Origin: an archaeon
Lineage (GTDB): Archaea; Thermoplasmatota; Thermoplasmata; Methanomassiliicoccales; Methanomethylophilaceae
Length of the DNA stretch: 7,381 bases
Assembly (NCBI GenBank): GCA_024399225.1
Contig: JAKSHV010000046.1
Coordinates: 1-7,381, forward strand
Reading direction: 5' to 3'
Shown here: positions 1 to 5,362 of the stretch, in pieces
Layout of the letters: each line of letters begins with the position of its first letter
How positions within the stretch are numbered: position 1 is the first letter of the stretch
Program-made: the position numbers and the translations under genes
The notes under the pieces: generated by a model
Database searches by the model: none
What the model saw: the letters and a program-made list of their open reading frames with translations, nothing else
Told to the model about the DNA's origin: nothing

Positions 1-2
1 GC

Positions 3-821
3 CTACTCAGCTAGTCCGCCGACGGTGCAGTCAATCTTCACGCCGTCGGCATCGAGCTCTGCATTGATAGTGGAACAGTAACGGCGGATCCTGGAGAGTC
101 CCAAGGATTCATCCATGTTCGCTACAAAGAGGGTCTGACCTCCGAGCTTCTTCCTTGCCTCGTCTACAGCGACGAACATATCGGCAAAACGGTAGGCTAG
201 TTCTTTCTTGGCGAGCATGATCACCGCAACTTTCTTTCCCTCCTTGAGGGCGTTGGTGATTACCTTGCAGACATGCATCTTGGTGGGGCTGACTGCAGGG
301 CAGAGATAGGTTTTGGCTGCCATGCCCCTTTTCTTCTCCAGGTCGGTGGCTGCCTTGAGGAGCACGACCTGACGGTCGCATTCTTCCTGGGAGACGAGGC
401 CTGCTTTGACCCCCGCCTTGATGGCACGGATGGCACCTTGTGTATTGTCGGCCATGCATCCGCTGCAGTCGACTGCGAAACAGTTGCAGTCGGGACCGAG
501 TTCAGCCCTCTTGATGGCAGCTGCGATGTCATCTCCGATAATGGTACTGGCACATGTTCCGACCACGGCCATGGTGCGGGGGTGGAAGTTCTTGTATGCC
601 TCCTTGAGGGTACGTACGAGGGAGTCTCCTCCTCCGAAGATGAGGTCGTTGTCCTTCAATGCAGATGTGACAATCCTGACACCGGCATTCTCAAGCGGCC
701 TGGAGGCCATGAAGCAGCATCCTGCAGGACCGTGGGTGACGATGACATCGACGTCCATGTCCCTGAGAGTGTACATTGCCGCAACGATGGGGTTGGGGCG
801 GGGATGGATGATGGGGCTCAC
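3..821 (-). CDS. cfbD: Ni-sirohydrochlorin a,c-diamide reductive cyclase subunit CfbD (NifD-like), visible part ending at TAG
   Basis: CfbD is the catalytic, nitrogenase-MoFe-like partner of CfbC in coenzyme F430 synthesis. The complex reduces Ni-sirohydrochlorin a,c-diamide and forms the lactam ring, giving seco-F430. The 272 visible residues open with the family-like HPRPNPIVAAMYTLRD, then HGPAGCCF (C35, C36) and VGTCAS (C90). Cysteines of this type hold the iron-sulfur cluster in NifD relatives. A further Cys cluster lies at 112, 114, 119 and 122. The start is GTG at 819-821, overlapping the cfbE stop by 4 bases (GTGA), with GAGGG six bases upstream. The frame stops at TAG (3-5), two bases from the window edge. 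From memory the family runs to roughly 350-400 residues and continues past a GGLxEYP-like segment, so the protein is either truncated or read through this amber codon. The family call is firm; the true 3' end is uncertain. Confidence 0.88.
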   Translation of the reverse strand: MSPIIHPRPNPIVAAMYTLRDMDVDVIVTHGPAGCCFMASRPLENAGVRIVTSALKDNDLIFGGGDSLVRTLKEAYKNFHPRTMAVVGTCASTIIGDDIAAAIKRAELGPDCNCFAVDCSGCMADNTQGAIRAIKAGVKAGLVSQEECDRQVVLLKAATDLEKKRGMAAKTYLCPAVSPTKMHVCKVITNALKEGKKVAVIMLAKKELAYRFADMFVAVDEARKKLGGQTLFVANMDESLGLSRIRRYCSTINAELDADGVKIDCTVGGLAE

Positions 822-2032
822 TGGTAACCCTCTTTGATCATCCTGATGACGGTGGTCTTGCCTGCAGGGACCTCGGGTTCCTTTCCGGTTCCGTCGGTGA
901 TCATGAGGGGGACACCGTACTTTTCTGCAACAGCTCCGATGAGGTCTTTGTCCATCTTGTCACAGACTTTCTTGCTCACGGGATCGATTATGAGGATCGA
1001 GTTCTCGAGTGCGTTCATGCGCTGGAGGCATGAGAGAGTGCGCTCGACGGACATGTGGGAGATTCCGGGGTTGCGTTCGCGGAGATAACTGACTCCGTTC
1101 TCATAACTGATCTCTCCCCTTCCGGGAACACCGTTGAATGTAACGAGTGCGGAGAGGACGGTCTCTGCCGGGATCTTCATCTCTGCACAGAACTCGAGTG
1201 CCATGGACATAGCATCAAGGTACTGTAGTGCCAGATAGGTTCCGGGAAGTTCGATCTCATGCCTTCCCTCATAGTCTACGGATACCTTGAGGGGCTTTCC
1301 GAACTCGATGTCTCCGATAACCTGTACACGGTTTCCATAGGTCCTCAGGGGCTTTCCGTACTTTGCCCAGAGTTCCTTCTCGTTCTCGGGAACGATGGTG
1401 ACACCGTTGGAGGTGATGATGTCCTTCTTTCCGTACTCGGCGGTACGGGTGTTCTTTGCGATTCCATAGTCCTCGAGGAGGTTGGTGATTCCGGCGATGT
1501 CCGCCTTTGCGGAACCTCCGAGAGAGAGCTCGCAGATCAGGATGTCGTACTCGGTCTTGGGGAGCACGAGAAGTGTGGGAGGTGCGATGCTCTGGAAGTC
1601 GGTGATGATGTGTTTACCCTTGTAATAGGGTCCGAGTCCCCTGGAGGTGTGGAGGAAGACGTTCTTTCCGGTTGCGGAAAGGATGTGTGCCAGAACGTAG
1701 CAGGTGCTGGTCTTTCCCTTGACTCCGGTGATCTCGATCCTGAAACGCTTGTCATCGATGAGCTCGCTGACAGCTTCGGAGAAGTTCAATTTCCTGTCGT
1801 AGGTGCAGTTGCCGAGGAACATGTCGGGACAGTGGCAGGGCATGGCGACGATGTCGAAGTGCTCTGCGGGGACCTCGTCAACAACCTTTGCGCCCCTGTG
1901 CTTCATACTGGTGATCATGTCCTTGGGGGTGACCTTGTAGACATCCACAACAGTTACTTCGTGCTTGTTCTTGAGATACCTCTCGGCGAGGATCTTTCCT
2001 CCGTGTACGGAATCGAGGATAAGGACCTTCAT
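818..2032 (-). CDS. cfbE: Coenzyme F430 synthetase CfbE (Mur-ligase-like)
   Basis: CfbE catalyses the last step of F430 synthesis, the ATP-dependent closure of the carbocyclic ring of seco-F430. The 404-residue protein has a Mur-ligase layout. The P-loop is ITGVKGKTST at residues 101-110 (G103, K106, T108). A probable Mg-binding glutamate sits in ICELSLGG (E168), and GVPGRGE at 301-307 lies where Mur ligases join central and C-terminal domains. The N-terminal 100 residues begin MKVLILDSVHGG and replace the Mur substrate domain. I chose ATG at 2030-2032 because AAGGTG lies 8 bases upstream and the product starts at a beta strand. An upstream in-frame start at 2086 would add 18 low-complexity residues overlapping cfbC. 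It follows cfbC by 22 bases and overlaps cfbD by 4, which indicates one transcript and translational coupling. Without the neighbours it could be mistaken for MurF or MurC. Confidence 0.92.
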   Translation of the reverse strand: MKVLILDSVHGGKILAERYLKNKHEVTVVDVYKVTPKDMITSMKHRGAKVVDEVPAEHFDIVAMPCHCPDMFLGNCTYDRKLNFSEAVSELIDDKRFRIEITGVKGKTSTCYVLAHILSATGKNVFLHTSRGLGPYYKGKHIITDFQSIAPPTLLVLPKTEYDILICELSLGGSAKADIAGITNLLEDYGIAKNTRTAEYGKKDIITSNGVTIVPENEKELWAKYGKPLRTYGNRVQVIGDIEFGKPLKVSVDYEGRHEIELPGTYLALQYLDAMSMALEFCAEMKIPAETVLSALVTFNGVPGRGEISYENGVSYLRERNPGISHMSVERTLSCLQRMNALENSILIIDPVSKKVCDKMDKDLIGAVAEKYGVPLMITDGTGKEPEVPAGKTTVIRMIKEGYQ

Positions 2033-2054
2033 ATCATTCACACCTTGATCGTGA

Positions 2055-2864
2055 TTAGTTGCCGCAGTCACAGCTGCAGCCGTCATCGTCTCCGAGCCTC
2101 ATTCCGCCGGAGACGTTCTCTGATTTATCGTAAAGAATCTGTGCCAGTCTGCGGTACTCGTCGGCCTGCTCCGAATCGGGGGCACCGGACACAACGGTCA
2201 TGCGCTGGTCTTCGCAGGACTGGACGACGGGACTCCTGGGAACACGGTAGACGACCTCGGTTCCCATCTCCTCTGCGGCCCTGCGGACCACATCGTCTTC
2301 GTCCTTGACATTCCTGGAGTTCTGAATCAGGCCGTCGAAACGTGCATACCCGTCACGCCTGAATCCGTTGACTGCCTCCGAGATGTTGTTTGCCGCGTAG
2401 AGTGACATCATCTCACCGGAGGTCACGACGAACACATCGCGTGCATATCCGTTGCGGATGGGCATTGCGAATCCTCCGCAGACGACGTCTCCGAGGACGT
2501 CATAGATAATGACGTCGGGATTGTACTCGGACATCGCATCGAGCCTCTCAAGCTGTTCGAAGGCAGCGATGATGCCGCGTCCCGCACAGCCCATTCCAGG
2601 TTTAGGACCTCCGCACTCGACACATAGGACGCCGTGCCTTCCCTCATGGACGATATCCTTGAGTTCGGGTTCGTCACCTGCCCTCATGACGTCGAGGACA
2701 GTGACGGGTTTATCGTTTCCAGTGAGGAGACGGGTAGAATCTGCCTTGGGATCACAACCGATCTGCATAACTCTGAGACCTTTCTCGGCTAAAGCATCGG
2801 AAATGTTGGATGAAGTAGTTGATTTTCCTATTCCGCCTTTACCGTAAATTGCAATCCTGCGCAT
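2055..2864 (-). CDS. cfbC: Ni-sirohydrochlorin a,c-diamide reductive cyclase ATPase subunit CfbC (NifH-like)
   Basis: CfbC is the cytoplasmic NifH-like homodimer that couples ATP hydrolysis to electron delivery from a [4Fe-4S] cluster to CfbD. The 269 residues carry the P-loop GKGGIGKST at 8-16 and the switch-type segment CDPKADSTR at 37-45. The two cluster cysteines are C93 in GMGCAGRG and C129 in [10 protein letters not shown]. These are NifH/BchL family hallmarks; the adjacent cfbE and cfbD assign it to F430 rather than to nitrogen fixation or chlorophyll. The start is ATG at 2862-2864. There is no Shine-Dalgarno sequence upstream, but a TATA-like element is centred 26 bases before the ATG, so the mRNA is probably leaderless. 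The C-terminus ends in an acidic then Cys-rich tail, [12 protein letters not shown], beyond the NifH fold. It is the first gene of the cfb operon. Confidence 0.94.
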   Translation of the reverse strand: MRRIAIYGKGGIGKSTTSSNISDALAEKGLRVMQIGCDPKADSTRLLTGNDKPVTVLDVMRAGDEPELKDIVHEGRHGVLCVECGGPKPGMGCAGRGIIAAFEQLERLDAMSEYNPDVIIYDVLGDVVCGGFAMPIRNGYARDVFVVTSGEMMSLYAANNISEAVNGFRRDGYARFDGLIQNSRNVKDEDDVVRRAAEEMGTEVVYRVPRSPVVQSCEDQRMTVVSGAPDSEQADEYRRLAQILYDKSENVSGGMRLGDDDGCSCDCGN

Positions 2865-2884
2865 CGACAGTGTATCTTCGAATT

Positions 2885-2899
2885 GATAATAATAGTTAC
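2885..2899 (-). promoter_or_regulatory. Probable cfbC promoter (BRE GTAAC plus TATA-like box)
   Basis: On the minus strand GTAAC (2899-2895) runs directly into TATTATTAT (2894-2886), centred 26 bases upstream of the cfbC ATG. This is the usual archaeal TATA distance from a transcription start, so transcription would begin at or next to the ATG. No ribosome binding site lies between. The same GTAAC-plus-TATA arrangement precedes the usp gene. Inferred from spacing only. Confidence 0.5.
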
Positions 2900-2922
2900 C
2901 CTATTTCGTAACACGCTGTAAC
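2895..2922. promoter_or_regulatory. Candidate operator: three GTTAC/GTAAC half-sites upstream of cfbC
   Basis: GTTAC at 2895-2899 and GTAAC at 2908-2912 form an inverted repeat with an 8-base spacer. A second GTAAC at 2918-2922 repeats the second half-site exactly 10 bases further on. The first half-site coincides with the proposed BRE, so a bound protein could block transcription factor B. The half-sites are only 5 bases, so chance is possible. They do not resemble the NikR operator that I know. Confidence 0.28.
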
Positions 2923-2957
2923 CAGCGCAAAGGGTCGGACATAGATTAGAAATAAAC

Positions 2958-2980
2958 GGTCCGGGTCAATGACCCAGACC
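2958..2980 (-). terminator. Hairpin terminator downstream of the usp gene
   Basis: A 10-bp stem (2958-2967 with 2971-2980) closes a three-base loop 8 bases beyond the usp stop codon. On the minus strand the single irregular pair is a U-G wobble; on the plus strand it is a C-A mismatch. The hairpin is therefore better formed in minus-strand RNA. It is followed on that strand by GTTTATTTCT. It separates usp transcription from the cfbC promoter. Confidence 0.65.
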
Positions 2981-2988
2981 TTTGAAAT

Positions 2989-3411
2989 TCACTTGCGGCA
3001 GACTAGTACGGGACACTCGGAGAGCCTTACGACCTTTTCCGCCACACTTCCCATGACGAGCCTGCTTAATCCAGTACGTCCCAGAGTTCCGCAGATGACG
3101 AGATCGTGCTTGGATGACTCCTCGACGATCTTCTCCGCAGGACTTCCCGCAACGACCTTGGTCTCGTATTCGATTCCTGCCTCGGCCACCTTCTCGTTGA
3201 AATACTCAAGACAAAGGGCACAGATCTTGTTCATGTAATCAAGTTCATCGGTCACGTCTCTGACGGCGGCGAGGTTTCCATATCCACCGGGATCGAAAAC
3301 AGAGAGTGCGGTGAGTTTTGCACCCTGTTCCTTTGCAAGCTGTATCGCGGTGTTCACCGCAATACTGTTGCTGTCGCTTCCGTCTACTGCAACGAGAATG
3401 GATTTGAACAT
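2989..3411 (-). CDS. Universal stress protein (UspA family, ATP-binding type)
   Basis: This is a 140-residue single-domain universal stress protein, the usual family length. It begins MFKSILVAVDGSD with the conserved Asp at 10, and carries the ATP-binding signature G-x2-G-x9-G-S at residues 108-122 (GTLGRTG then VMGS). It ends in the typical CPVLVCRK strand. Such proteins are cytoplasmic nucleotide-binding dimers linked to stress; the partner of this one cannot be told from sequence. The start is ATG at 3409-3411, because the conserved first beta strand begins there. The frame is open for 28 more codons upstream (to 3495), but those residues do not resemble the family and cover the promoter. 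There is no nearby ribosome binding site, and a TTTTAA box is centred 25-26 bases upstream, suggesting leaderless expression. It is monocistronic between its own promoter and terminator. Confidence 0.9.
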   Translation of the reverse strand: MFKSILVAVDGSDSNSIAVNTAIQLAKEQGAKLTALSVFDPGGYGNLAAVRDVTDELDYMNKICALCLEYFNEKVAEAGIEYETKVVAGSPAEKIVEESSKHDLVICGTLGRTGLSRLVMGSVAEKVVRLSECPVLVCRK

Positions 3412-3433
3412 AACTTGAAATCGTGTTGTCTCC

Positions 3434-3446
3434 TTAAAAGCGTTAC
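3434..3446 (-). promoter_or_regulatory. Probable usp promoter (BRE GTAAC plus TTTTAA box)
   Basis: Read on the minus strand, GTAAC (3446-3442) is followed after two bases by TTTTAA (3439-3434), centred about 25.5 bases upstream of the usp ATG. GGAG occurs 18 bases before the ATG, too far for a normal ribosome binding site. A leaderless transcript is the simplest reading. An alternative TATA at 3474-3480 would give a longer leader. Confidence 0.45.
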
Positions 3447-3448
3447 AC

Positions 3449-3458
3449 GAACATGTTC
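3449..3458. repeat. Perfect 10-bp palindrome upstream of the usp promoter
   Basis: GAACATGTTC is its own reverse complement. It lies 2 bases upstream of the proposed GTAAC BRE of the usp promoter, a position suited to an activator or repressor dimer. No regulator gene is adjacent. A 10-bp palindrome can occur by chance, so function is only suggested. Confidence 0.35.
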
Positions 3459-3461
3459 TGC

Positions 3462-3478
3462 CGGATATTAACGGATAT
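3462..3478. repeat. Direct repeat CGGATAT at 10-base spacing
   Basis: CGGATAT occurs at 3462-3468 and again at 3472-3478, one helical turn apart, between the usp promoter and the AT-rich box of the divergent operon. Helical phasing fits tandem binding of a regulator on one DNA face. Unproven. Confidence 0.3.
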
Positions 3479-3502
3479 ACGCCCCTAAAAAGCACACCCC
3501 TC

Positions 3503-3526
3503 TTATTTTATAATATAATTATATTG
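3503..3526 (+). promoter_or_regulatory. Probable promoter of the homoserine dehydrogenase operon (AT-rich TATA region)
   Basis: This is an uninterrupted run of A and T apart from its last base, containing TTTTATAAT at 3506-3514. It is the most TATA-like stretch in the window. A box centred near 3510 predicts initiation around 3536, giving a leader of about 20 bases that consists of a small hairpin and the ribosome binding site. The stretch is nearly symmetric, so it might also drive minus-strand transcription. Confidence 0.55.
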
Positions 3527-3535
3527 GAGCCATCG

Positions 3536-3554
3536 CGGACAAAGTCCGGTGATC
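3536..3554 (+). promoter_or_regulatory. Leader hairpin abutting the ribosome binding site of the ACT-domain gene
   Basis: CGGAC (3536-3540) pairs with GTCCG (3544-3548) around an AAA loop. GGTGATC (3549-3554 plus the following context) matches the expected complement of the 16S rRNA 3' end and starts directly after the stem. The ATG at 3557 follows at short distance. The hairpin would be at or near the 5' end of the mRNA. It could affect initiation or stability; no ligand-binding structure is visible. Confidence 0.4.
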
Positions 3555-3556
3555 AC

Positions 3557-4051
3557 ATGTTACTAAACGCAGAACTTTACGTCAGAGACCTTCCCGGTCA
3601 GCTGGTCGGTTCCCTCGAACCCATTTCCATGGTCGACGGCAACATCATTGGTGTCGTCCACGACCGCGAGAGAAATATCAACCAGAGGATCATGGTAAGC
3701 GTAACCTTCGAAGTTGCTAACTCCAAGAAACTGGAGGAGCTCAAAGCCATCTGGAAATCCAGGGACATCATCATCTCCAAAATGGGATCCGTCTACCAGA
3801 CCTGCACCAGGGAGTTCATGATGGTCGGCAAATTCAACGCAACCTACATCGAGAACCTCATCGAGGAGGCATCCACCATTGTCAACCTCGAATCCACCGA
3901 TGTCGGATACTCATCAAAGAACCAGTCCAGCGACAAGCGCACCGCAATGATCACCGCAGAAGTCCGCTGCAAGGAAGACCTTGACAAACTGGATGAATTC
4001 TTCGCAGACGCATGCCACAGAGACAACATGCTCTACATCAGGGGGCTCTGA
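3557..4051 (+). CDS. ACT-domain protein, predicted allosteric regulator of homoserine dehydrogenase (COG2061-like)
   Basis: This 164-residue cytoplasmic protein appears to hold two ACT-like modules. The first spans about residues 4-75 (LNAELYVRDLPGQLVGSLEP, a typical ACT opening strand and helix, then a second strand around RIMVSVTFEV). The second spans about 85-164 (REFMMVGKF, then TAMITAEVRCKEDLDKLDEFF). ACT domains bind amino acids. This family is predicted to regulate homoserine dehydrogenase, and the next gene, one base away, is that enzyme. The start is ATG at 3557 with GGTGATC just upstream; an in-frame TTG at 3524 lies inside the promoter region and adds residues unlike the family. 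Threonine as the ligand is an inference. It leads a four-gene operon. Confidence 0.85.
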   Translation: MLLNAELYVRDLPGQLVGSLEPISMVDGNIIGVVHDRERNINQRIMVSVTFEVANSKKLEELKAIWKSRDIIISKMGSVYQTCTREFMMVGKFNATYIENLIEEASTIVNLESTDVGYSSKNQSSDKRTAMITAEVRCKEDLDKLDEFFADACHRDNMLYIRGL

Positions 4052-4052
4052 A

Positions 4053-5051
4053 ATGGTCAAACTGTTCATTTCCGGATTCGGAACCGTCGGACAGGGACTC
4101 GCAGAGGTCCTCAAGATCCGCCGCGATTTCTTCCAGGAGAGATACGGGGAGCAGCCCGTCGTCGTTGGTGTCATCGACTCCAAGACCTATGCTGTAAACC
4201 CCGACGGACTCGATACCGACGCCATCATCGCAAGGAAGATGGGAACCCGCACCGTCGGAGACGGAAAATACACCGACTCCGTGGAGGTCATGGACTCCGT
4301 CGACTACGATATCCTCATCGAGGTTTCCCCCACCGACATCAAGACCGGCGGAACCGGACTCAAGAACATCACTCACGCACTTGAATGCGGAAAAGATGTC
4401 ATCACCGTCAACAAAGGCCCTCTGGCACTCAAATTCCAGGACCTCACCGAACTCGCAAAGAAGAACGGATGCAAGCTCCGCTTCGAGGGATCCGTCGGAG
4501 GTGCGATGCCCATCATCAACCTCTGCCACGAGAACCTCATCGGAGAGCACATCAGGTCCATCCGTGGAATCTTCAACGGAACCTGCAACTACATCCTCAG
4601 CAAGATGGACAAGGGACAGACCTTCGAGCAGGCACTCAAGGAGGCCCAGCAGCTCGGATATGCCGAGACCGACCCCACCAACGATGTGGAAGGTTACGAC
4701 GCGGCCACCAAGGTCGTCATCCTCGCCAACTCCGTGTTCCACAGGAACGTCACCTTCAGCGACGTCAAGATCACCGGAATCACAGGTATCACCCCCGATG
4801 CAATCGCACAAGCCGCAGCCCACGACATGGTCATCAGGCTCATCGGAGAGATCTCCGACAACCGTCTCGAGGTCGCACCCCGTCTGATCCCCGTAGGACA
4901 CCCCCTGAGCATCACCGGAACACTCAACATCGCACAGATCGACGCGGACCTCGCAGGTCCCATCACAATCAACGGCCGCGGAGCGGGAAGAATCGAGACC
5001 GCCTCGGCCATCCTCAGCGACCTAGTGGCCATCATGGACGCAAGGTACTGA
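4053..5051 (+). CDS. hom: Homoserine dehydrogenase, ACT-less form
   Basis: The enzyme reduces aspartate 4-semialdehyde to homoserine with NAD(P)H, the branch point towards threonine and other homoserine-derived amino acids. The 332 residues start with the Rossmann motif GFGTVG (8-13). VNKGPLA contains K121, and NGTCNYIL lies at 175-182. The catalytic segment AETDPTNDVEGYDAATK carries E205, D216 and K220, with the same spacing as E208, D219 and K223 of the yeast enzyme. It lacks the C-terminal ACT domain of the longer bacterial form, so the separate ACT protein encoded one base upstream may supply feedback control. The start is ATG at 4053 with GGGGG seven bases upstream; the frame is open further back but overlaps the previous gene. 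Codons are strongly C-ending (ATC, CTC, GAC), as in well-expressed genes of this window. Confidence 0.95.
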   Translation: MVKLFISGFGTVGQGLAEVLKIRRDFFQERYGEQPVVVGVIDSKTYAVNPDGLDTDAIIARKMGTRTVGDGKYTDSVEVMDSVDYDILIEVSPTDIKTGGTGLKNITHALECGKDVITVNKGPLALKFQDLTELAKKNGCKLRFEGSVGGAMPIINLCHENLIGEHIRSIRGIFNGTCNYILSKMDKGQTFEQALKEAQQLGYAETDPTNDVEGYDAATKVVILANSVFHRNVTFSDVKITGITGITPDAIAQAAAHDMVIRLIGEISDNRLEVAPRLIPVGHPLSITGTLNIAQIDADLAGPITINGRGAGRIETASAILSDLVAIMDARY

Positions 5052-5081
5052 AACCGTTTACAAAGCAAAGGAAGTTTGGAA

Positions 5082-5357
5082 ATGACCTCTAAAATCATCG
5101 TCACACTCGTCGGAAAAGACCACGCAGGAATCATCGCAGCAGTCTGCAACTACTTTGCAGAGAACGATGTCAACATCCTCGACCTCAGCATGACCACCAT
5201 CCAGGATTACATCAACATGATCCTCATCGTTGATGTCGAGAAGTACAAGAAGACCTTCCCCGGCCTTGTCAACGACCTCGACCAGATCGGTGAGAAGGTC
5301 AAATGTAAGGTCACCGCTCAGAAAGAAGAAGTCTTCAACATGATGCACAGGATCTGA
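5082..5357 (+). CDS. UPF0237 ACT-domain protein
   Basis: This is a 91-residue single ACT domain of the UPF0237 type. It opens [34 protein letters not shown], in which the DxxGI turn (about residues 14-18) is where ACT domains contact an amino-acid ligand. The second half ([17 protein letters not shown]) supplies the remaining strands. Family function is unknown; it resembles the N-terminal ACT half of GcvR-like proteins. I chose ATG at 5082 because AAAGGAAG ends seven bases before it; TTG at 5076 would add only two residues. It lies 30 bases after hom and 5 bases before the UPF0210 gene, a pairing also found in bacteria such as streptococci. It is probably a small amino-acid-sensing partner of the UPF0210 protein. 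Confidence 0.9.
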   Translation: MTSKIIVTLVGKDHAGIIAAVCNYFAENDVNILDLSMTTIQDYINMILIVDVEKYKKTFPGLVNDLDQIGEKVKCKVTAQKEEVFNMMHRI

Positions 5358-5362
5358 TTCCG

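Noticed and set aside
273..827. Plus-strand open frame (184 codons) opposite cfbD
   Set aside because: Antisense to cfbD, no ribosome binding site and no domain.
2033..2086. Earlier start for cfbE adding 18 residues
   Set aside because: The extension is low complexity and overlaps the cfbC 3' end. ATG at 2032 has AAGGTG at proper distance and begins the first beta strand.
1259..2308. Long plus-strand open frame (349 codons) opposite cfbE and cfbC
   Set aside because: It is antisense to two well-recognised genes, crosses the intergenic gap, and reads as low-complexity Val/Gly/Asp/Leu-rich sequence produced by the C-ending codon bias of the real genes.
3..2864. Nitrogenase (NifH/NifD) or chlorophyllide reductase locus
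   Set aside because: The NifH- and NifD-like proteins flank a Mur-ligase-like CfbE. No NifK- or NifE/N-like gene is visible, and the NifD-like protein begins as CfbD does. F430 synthesis fits better.
2865..2988. tRNA, other stable RNA or CRISPR repeats in the intergenic regions
   Set aside because: The gaps are short. I found only terminator hairpins, promoter elements and short repeats, with no cloverleaf or regularly spaced repeat array.
3412..3495. N-terminal extension of the universal stress protein
   Set aside because: It is unlike the family, contains the promoter elements, and the canonical MFKSILVAVDGS start lies at 3411.
3981..4052. Longer homoserine dehydrogenase start within the ACT gene
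   Set aside because: The extra 24 residues precede the Rossmann strand and overlap the upstream gene; ATG 4053 has a GGGGG ribosome binding site.
4038..4901. Minus-strand open frame (287 codons) opposite hom
   Set aside because: Antisense to homoserine dehydrogenase with intact catalytic motifs; the product is Asp/Gly/Val/Leu-rich without domains. A codon-bias shadow.
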